This document shows, piece after piece, positions 14,859 to 18,567 of a stretch of DNA of 18,567 nt. Each line of letters begins with the position of its first letter. Position 1 is the stretch's first letter. The stretch is from CAOJBM01 sp051872535. GTDB taxonomy: Bacteria > Bacillota_I > Bacilli_A > RF39 > UBA660. The stretch spans positions 1-18,567 of the forward strand of contig JBJEDY010000010.1 in assembly GCA_051872535.1 (NCBI GenBank). Direction: 5' to 3'. The position numbers were made by a program, and so were the translations under genes. Below the pieces are notes generated by a model, which saw nothing but the letters and a program-made list of their open reading frames with translations, ran no database searches and was not told where the DNA came from.

Positions 14859-15645
14859 GATTTTAATTACAGTAAAAGAAGTTAGGGAAATTGAAGATTT
14901 TAAGAAAGTGGGAGTTTCTACTTTCCTTTTTGCTTTACAAGATTTTTGTGTGGGGTATGAAAGAGAATTTAGTTTAGATGAAATTAATTCTATTAAAGAA
15001 GAAAATAAGTATATTTTAATAAATCGTGTTTTAGATTGTAAAGATGTTGATAAACTTAGGGAATTATTAAGTGGAGAATTAAATGTTAAAGGAATTGTTT
15101 ATGAAGATATAGCTGTTTACCAAATTATCAAAAGTTTAAAAAAGAATGTTCAGTTAATATGTTTTCAAAATCATTTTAATTCTAATATAAAAACAGTTAA
15201 TTTTTGGTTAGATCGAGTAGATAGTGTTGTTATTTGTAATGAATTGTCTAAAGAAGAAATAATAACTTTACTAGATGGTGTTAAAAAAGATGTTGTATTA
15301 CAAGTTTATGGACATAATCAAGCGATGTATTCAAGAAGATTATTATTATCTAATTTCACTAATGAGTTTCACTTAGAACCAAGAAGTACTAATACTTTAG
15401 TTGAGAAAGTTACAGGATTTACATTTAAAGCTTTAGAAAATAAATATGGAACTGTCTTATATTCAGGGAATATTTTTAATGGATTAGAGCTTTTATCTTT
15501 TCCGAAAGTTAAATATTATTTTATAAATACGACATTTATTTCTCATAAAGATATTATGGAAGTACTAGAAAATTTATCTTCTTCAAAAGGAGATAGGGGA
15601 TTCTTAGACAAAGAAACAATTTATAAATTAAAGGAGGCGAAATAA
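14848..15645 (+). CDS. trhP1: U32-family protein, TrhP1-like (tRNA hydroxylation)
   Basis: This 265-residue divergent member of the peptidase U32 family corresponds by position and length to Bacillus YrrN/TrhP1, which works with TrhP2 in prephenate-dependent 5-hydroxylation of wobble uridine. The recognisable block is QVYGHNQAMYSRRLLLSN, near residue 150, which resembles the GHxPMYxRRxLLSNY segment of YrrN. It lacks the four-cysteine cluster seen in the next gene, so it is unlikely to hold an iron-sulfur cluster itself. It overlaps trmR by 11 bases, and its TAA shares a base with the trhP2 start (TAATG), indicating tight coupling. Confidence 0.82.
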   Translation: MKNKILITVKEVREIEDFKKVGVSTFLFALQDFCVGYEREFSLDEINSIKEENKYILINRVLDCKDVDKLRELLSGELNVKGIVYEDIAVYQIIKSLKKNVQLICFQNHFNSNIKTVNFWLDRVDSVVICNELSKEEIITLLDGVKKDVVLQVYGHNQAMYSRRLLLSNFTNEFHLEPRSTNTLVEKVTGFTFKALENKYGTVLYSGNIFNGLELLSFPKVKYYFINTTFISHKDIMEVLENLSSSKGDRGFLDKETIYKLKEAK

Positions 15646-16847
15646 TGAAAATAGAACTATTATCGCCAGCTGGAGATTTAGAAAGACTAAAAATAGCTTT
15701 ATTATATGGAGCTGATGCTGTATATATTGGTGGAAAAGATTTTAGTTTACGTGCTAATGCTTTAAACTTTAGTTTAGAAGATATGAAAAAAGCTGTAGAG
15801 TTTGCCCATAATCTAAAGAAAAAAGTATATGTTACGGTAAATATTGTATTTCACGATAAAGATTTAGAAGGAATAGAAGATTATTTACAAAATTTAAGTG
15901 ATATTGGTATTGATGCAGTTATTGTAAGTGATCCAGTTGTTATGGAATTAGTTCATAAGAATAATTATAGTTTTGATTTGCATGTTAGTACTCAAGCTAG
16001 TAGTCTAAATTATGAAACAGTTAGATTTTATAAAGAAGAATTAGGAGCTACTAGAGTGGTACTTGCTAGAGAAGCATTAAAAGAAGATATAAAACGTATT
16101 AAAGATGAGACGAAAATAGAGCTAGAATGTTTTATTCATGGTGCAATGTGTACAAGTATTAGTGGTCGTTGTGTTTTGTCAAACTATGTAACTAATAGAG
16201 ATTCTAATCGTGGTGGTTGTGCTCAAATATGTCGTTTTATATTTGATAGTGAAGATGATACAAATATTGATTTTAGTATGACTCCAAAAGATTTAAATAT
16301 GATTCCATTTATAAAAGAGATGATTGATATTGGAGTTAATTCTTTTAAAGTAGAAGGAAGAATGCGTTCCATTTACTATATAGCTTCTGTAATAGATAGT
16401 TACAGACATATAATTGATAGCATTATAAATAATACTTTAACTAGTGGGATGACTAAGTATTATTTAGATATTTTAAACAGATGTGCAAATCGTGATTCTA
16501 CACCACAATTTTTTGAAAAGTTACCTACGAATAAAGAACAATATTTTTTAGGAAGAGATGAAGTTAGTAATCAAGATTTCTTAGGAATAGTTCTAAATTA
16601 TGATAAAATTAATAAAATAGTAACAATAGAACAAAGAAATTATTTTAAGAAAGATGATGTTGTTGAATTTTTTGGCCCTAATAAGGAGCCTATTACATAT
16701 ACTATAGATAAAATATATGATGAAAATGATAATTTAATAGATGTAGCTAGACATCCAAGAATGATTGTAAAATTGCCATTTGATGGTGATTTAGAAACCT
16801 ATGATATGATGCGAATAAAAGTGTTTGACATTTCATCTTATTTATAG
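15645..16847 (+). CDS. trhP2: U32-family tRNA hydroxylation protein TrhP2
   Basis: This 400-residue protein is a classic peptidase U32-family member, of the group now known to make 5-hydroxyuridine at tRNA position 34 rather than to act as collagenase. It begins with ELLSPAGDLERLKIAL and YGADAVYIGG, and has the diagnostic FIHGAMC...SGRC...RDSNRGGCAQICR region, with cysteines at 169, 176, 192 and 196, the set expected to contribute to an iron-sulfur cluster. VEGRMRSIYY and the C-terminal beta-barrel extension complete it. A strong site, AAGGAGG (15631-15637), precedes the ATG. In Bacillus udk lies between this gene and greA; here udk is absent from that slot. Confidence 0.92.
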   Translation: MKIELLSPAGDLERLKIALLYGADAVYIGGKDFSLRANALNFSLEDMKKAVEFAHNLKKKVYVTVNIVFHDKDLEGIEDYLQNLSDIGIDAVIVSDPVVMELVHKNNYSFDLHVSTQASSLNYETVRFYKEELGATRVVLAREALKEDIKRIKDETKIELECFIHGAMCTSISGRCVLSNYVTNRDSNRGGCAQICRFIFDSEDDTNIDFSMTPKDLNMIPFIKEMIDIGVNSFKVEGRMRSIYYIASVIDSYRHIIDSIINNTLTSGMTKYYLDILNRCANRDSTPQFFEKLPTNKEQYFLGRDEVSNQDFLGIVLNYDKINKIVTIEQRNYFKKDDVVEFFGPNKEPITYTIDKIYDENDNLIDVARHPRMIVKLPFDGDLETYDMMRIKVFDISSYL

Positions 16848-16881
16848 TATTCTTAAGAAGACGTTTTTAGAGGTGATAATA

Positions 16882-17352
16882 ATGGAACAACCAAAACAAA
16901 TCGTACTTACTAGTTCTGGATATAAAGAATTAGAAGAAGAATTAAACGATTTAAAATTAAATAAGAGAGCTGAAGTAGTTCAAGCTATTAAAGAGGCAAG
17001 AAGTCATGGAGATTTATCTGAAAATTCTGAATATGATGCAGCTAGAGATGAACAAGCCCAATTAGAAGCAAGAATTCAAGAATTAGAATATAAATTAGAA
17101 CATGCTGTTATTAGTGATGGTTCTAAAGATGTTGTTTCAGTTGGATCTACAGTTACTGTTGTTTACGAAGATGATGAAGATGAAGAAGAAGTTTACAAGA
17201 TTGTTGGTAGTCTTGAAGCTGATCCATTTGAAAATAAAATTAGTAATGAGTCACCAATTGGCCAAGCAATTATTGGTAAAAAAGTTGACGATGTTATTGC
17301 AGTAAGTAGTCCAAATGGCTCTTATAATGTAAAAATTAAAAAAATAGCTTAA
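16882..17352 (+). CDS. greA: Transcription elongation factor GreA
   Basis: GreA rescues backtracked RNA polymerase by inserting its coiled coil into the secondary channel and stimulating transcript cleavage. The 156-residue product has the N-terminal coiled coil with SSGYKELEEELNDLK, the acidic tip SHGDLSENSEYDAAR (catalytic Asp/Glu pair) and EARIQELEYKLEHAVI, then the C-terminal FKBP-like domain with SPIGQAIIGKKVDD. I start at ATG 16882, which follows AGAGGTGAT; an in-frame ATG at 16825 lies inside trhP2 and has no ribosome site. It is the last gene of the long run and is followed by a strong terminator. Confidence 0.97.
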   Translation: MEQPKQIVLTSSGYKELEEELNDLKLNKRAEVVQAIKEARSHGDLSENSEYDAARDEQAQLEARIQELEYKLEHAVISDGSKDVVSVGSTVTVVYEDDEDEEEVYKIVGSLEADPFENKISNESPIGQAIIGKKVDDVIAVSSPNGSYNVKIKKIA

Positions 17353-17363
17353 ATTTATTAAAT

Positions 17364-17389
17364 AAAGCATTATTGAAATAATGCTTTTT
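17364..17389 (+). terminator. Intrinsic terminator after greA
   Basis: AAAGCATTAT (17364-17373) pairs perfectly with ATAATGCTTT (17378-17387) around a TGAA loop, followed by T-rich sequence. Confidence 0.88.
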
Positions 17390-17406
17390 AATTTACTTAT
17401 AAATAC

Positions 17407-17434
17407 TTGACAAATATGGAAAATATGCTAAAAT
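17407..17434 (+). promoter_or_regulatory. Strong promoter of the Asn-rich anchored protein
   Basis: A perfect TTGACA (17407-17412) lies 16 bases before TAAAAT (17429-17434), which also has the TG of an extended -10 (17426-17427). It combines both determinants, so this may be one of the strongest promoters in the window. An ATTTGCAA direct repeat flanks the early transcribed region (about 17443-17465). Confidence 0.8.
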
Positions 17435-17479
17435 AATCGTCATATTTGCAAGTATTATTTGCAAAAGGGGGATTTATTT

Positions 17480-18493
17480 ATGAAAAAAGATAAATTAAAA
17501 GTTACTTCAGTTCAAGAAGGGATAGTTTTAGGTAATATAGGTAGAGTTAGTACTAAAGCATTAACAGTTGCTGGTTTATCTGCTGTTATAATTATTTCTT
17601 TAGGTTCTACTATTGGTCTTGCAATTCATAATAATGCTAGAGATGAAGTTAAATATGAAAATGATGTAGATTATCAAGAATATACTGAACCTGAATATAT
17701 TGAATCTGCAGTTTCAGAAAACGAAGTTATAGAAGAAGATACTAATGAAACTTATAGTGTTGTTGGTTCTTTTGTAGATAACCATAATCAAGAACTATAT
17801 ATTAGTGGATTAGATGAAGCTAGAGAAATTGATAATGGTCAATCAGTACAAAATACTGGTAATAATTCAGCAAATAATAATGGAAATCAAAATTCAAATA
17901 GAACTAATAATGGTACAAATAATTCTTCTAATCCTATTAATGGTATTGAAGTAAATGGTGGAGAAAATGTTTCTGTTACTCAAAACAATAATACTATTAT
18001 TAATAATAACAATGGATATCAAGATGAATTTGCAGCTAATCAAGGACTATCTAACAATTCACAAACTGGTCAAGATTCAGCAATTGGTTCTATGGATCAA
18101 AATAATGGATTAACTATTCCAGCTCCTATTGAGGAAGTAAATGTAATTAATGAAGAAGAATTAGTTTATGAGGGATATGTAATGCATAAACTAAATTACG
18201 AACAAGATGGTTTATGGATTTCATTCTATGAAAGTAATGGAACTATAAATGCTAATATAGAAGATGCTAGTATTTTAAGTTCTAAGGATGTTTATAATTC
18301 AAATATTTATGGTATTTCTTATACCCAAACAATGCCAGGATGGGAATATGTATGTCCTAACGATAGAGAACATCAAGATTTAGGTTTAGCAGTTGACTAT
18401 GAAGTTATATGTGATGGTTTAGTTGAAATGTATAATAATGCTATTGCTAATGGTGAATTTAATGTAGAAGAAGGAACTGAACTTAGAAAGTAA
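17480..18493 (+). CDS. Asn-rich single-span membrane-anchored protein of unknown function
   Basis: I do not recognise this 337-residue protein. A short positively charged N-terminus is followed by one hydrophobic helix at about 26-49 (ALTVAGLSAVIIISLGSTIG), so an inside-out orientation with the bulk outside the cell is expected. Next comes an acidic stretch (about 55-90), then a low-complexity Asn/Ser/Gly/Gln-rich spacer (about 125-215) that resembles the flexible stalks of surface proteins. The C-terminal 100 residues are a compact-looking domain with WISFYESNG, MPGWEYVCPND and YEVICDGLVEM; its two cysteines could form a disulfide. ATG 17480 follows AGGGGGAT by about 8 bases. It has its own strong promoter and terminator. 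There is no LPXTG motif or other sorting signal. Confidence 0.65.
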   Translation: MKKDKLKVTSVQEGIVLGNIGRVSTKALTVAGLSAVIIISLGSTIGLAIHNNARDEVKYENDVDYQEYTEPEYIESAVSENEVIEEDTNETYSVVGSFVDNHNQELYISGLDEAREIDNGQSVQNTGNNSANNNGNQNSNRTNNGTNNSSNPINGIEVNGGENVSVTQNNNTIINNNNGYQDEFAANQGLSNNSQTGQDSAIGSMDQNNGLTIPAPIEEVNVINEEELVYEGYVMHKLNYEQDGLWISFYESNGTINANIEDASILSSKDVYNSNIYGISYTQTMPGWEYVCPNDREHQDLGLAVDYEVICDGLVEMYNNAIANGEFNVEEGTELRK

Positions 18494-18517
18494 TCAAGTT
18501 TTATTGATTACTTTTTT
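18487..18517 (+). terminator. Intrinsic terminator of the Asn-rich gene
   Basis: AAAGTAATCAA (18487-18497) pairs perfectly over 11 bp with TTGATTACTTT (18504-18514), loop of 6, then TTT. The TAA stop (18491-18493) lies inside the left arm. Confidence 0.88.
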
Positions 18518-18523
18518 ATTTAT

Positions 18524-18544
18524 GTTTGACCATTAAGGTCAAAC
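18524..18544. repeat. 8-bp inverted repeat downstream of the last gene
   Basis: GTTTGACC (18524-18531) and GGTCAAAC (18537-18544) flank a 5-base ATTAA spacer. There is no T-run directly after it on either strand, so it is not clearly a terminator; it could be an operator, a protein-binding palindrome or a decayed terminator. Confidence 0.5.
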
Positions 18545-18567
18545 AAAAAAAACTACCGGCTATGCCG
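18545..18567 (-). terminator. Probable minus-strand terminator, cut by the window edge
   Basis: Read on the minus strand, the last 23 bases give CGGC-ATA-GCCG followed by GTAG and eight T residues. If the next bases outside the window complete the palindrome (GTAG on the + strand), the stem would extend to 8 bp. This would mean a convergent gene ends just beyond the window. Confidence 0.45.

Noticed and set aside
17102..17305. A small overlapping gene inside greA
   Set aside because: Its Leu/Met/Lys-rich product is a frame shadow of the acidic greA coding sequence, without ribosome site or family match.
17872..18015. The Asn-rich stretch as a tandem DNA repeat or CRISPR-like array
   Set aside because: AAT/AAC-rich codons give low complexity, but no regular repeat unit or spacing is visible.
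1..18567. Reverse transcriptase, template repeat or accessory gene of a DGR inside this window
   Set aside because: No protein here has the reverse-transcriptase catalytic motifs, and no second GC-rich, A-containing near-copy of 1087-1254 is visible. The DGR claim therefore rests on the target side only.
1..18567. Mycoplasma-type genetic code with TGA as Trp
   Set aside because: Trp is encoded by TGG throughout, and TGA serves as the stop of ireB and tadB at sensible family lengths.
1..18567. tRNA, rRNA, insertion sequence or CRISPR array
   Set aside because: I looked for cloverleaf-like ends, transposase motifs and regular repeats between genes and saw none; intergenic gaps are all under about 210 bases.

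Overview
The window is about 18.6 kb of very AT-rich, densely coding DNA in which every gene I support is on the + strand. Gene content and order (rplU-prp-rpmA, obgE, ruvA/ruvB, ireB-ruvX-DUF1292-mltG-trmR-trhP1-trhP2-greA, Bacillus-type AAGGAGG ribosome sites) point to a low-GC Firmicutes/Bacilli-lineage bacterium. The style resembles uncultured gut Bacilli such as the RF39/Mollicutes-related groups, but that placement is an inference. TGG is used for Trp and TGA ends genes, so the standard bacterial code applies.

Region 1 (1-1254) is the 3' part of a large secreted or surface-type protein with a formylglycine-generating-enzyme/C-type-lectin-like domain. Its last ~170 bases change abruptly in composition: about 49% GC against about 34% just upstream, with A falling from about 43% to about 16% on the coding strand. 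The encoded tail ends in an RGG...NG..AG.F.F...G...SFR pattern. This is what the variable region of a diversity-generating retroelement (DGR) target looks like. No reverse transcriptase or template repeat lies in the window, so it would have to be served from elsewhere. It is the most interesting signal here.

Region 2 (1317-2386) is the L21 operon: promoter, structured leader, rplU, the L27-processing protease prp, and rpmA with a cleavable N-terminal extension. Region 3 (2411-4390) is trmB-obgE. Region 4 (4394-5976) is a monocistronic anchored protein with a CalY/TasA-like N-terminal half and a DUF6273-like C-terminal half.

Region 5 (6035-9896) is a compact Tad-type pilus/secretion motor operon: tadZ, tadA, tadB and tadC, without pilin, prepilin peptidase or secretin. 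Its TadA ATPase carries unusual substitutions at the Walker A lysine and at the histidine of the HAN motif. Region 6 (9894-12124) is ruvA, a HAD 5'-nucleotidase-like gene, and ruvB. Region 7 (12154-17389) is the long housekeeping run from ireB to greA, including the tRNA wobble-uridine 5-hydroxylation/methylation genes trhP1, trhP2 and trmR. Region 8 (17407-end) is an Asn-rich, single-span membrane-anchored protein of unknown function, followed by terminators.

Transcription units are cleanly punctuated. Most promoters have an extended -10 (TGnTAtAAT), and five of the seven + strand terminator hairpins begin inside the stop codon of the preceding gene. The housekeeping genes serve ribosome assembly, tRNA modification, recombination and wall synthesis. 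The three surface-type proteins and the Tad motor are the accessory part, and probably concern adhesion or cell-surface interaction.
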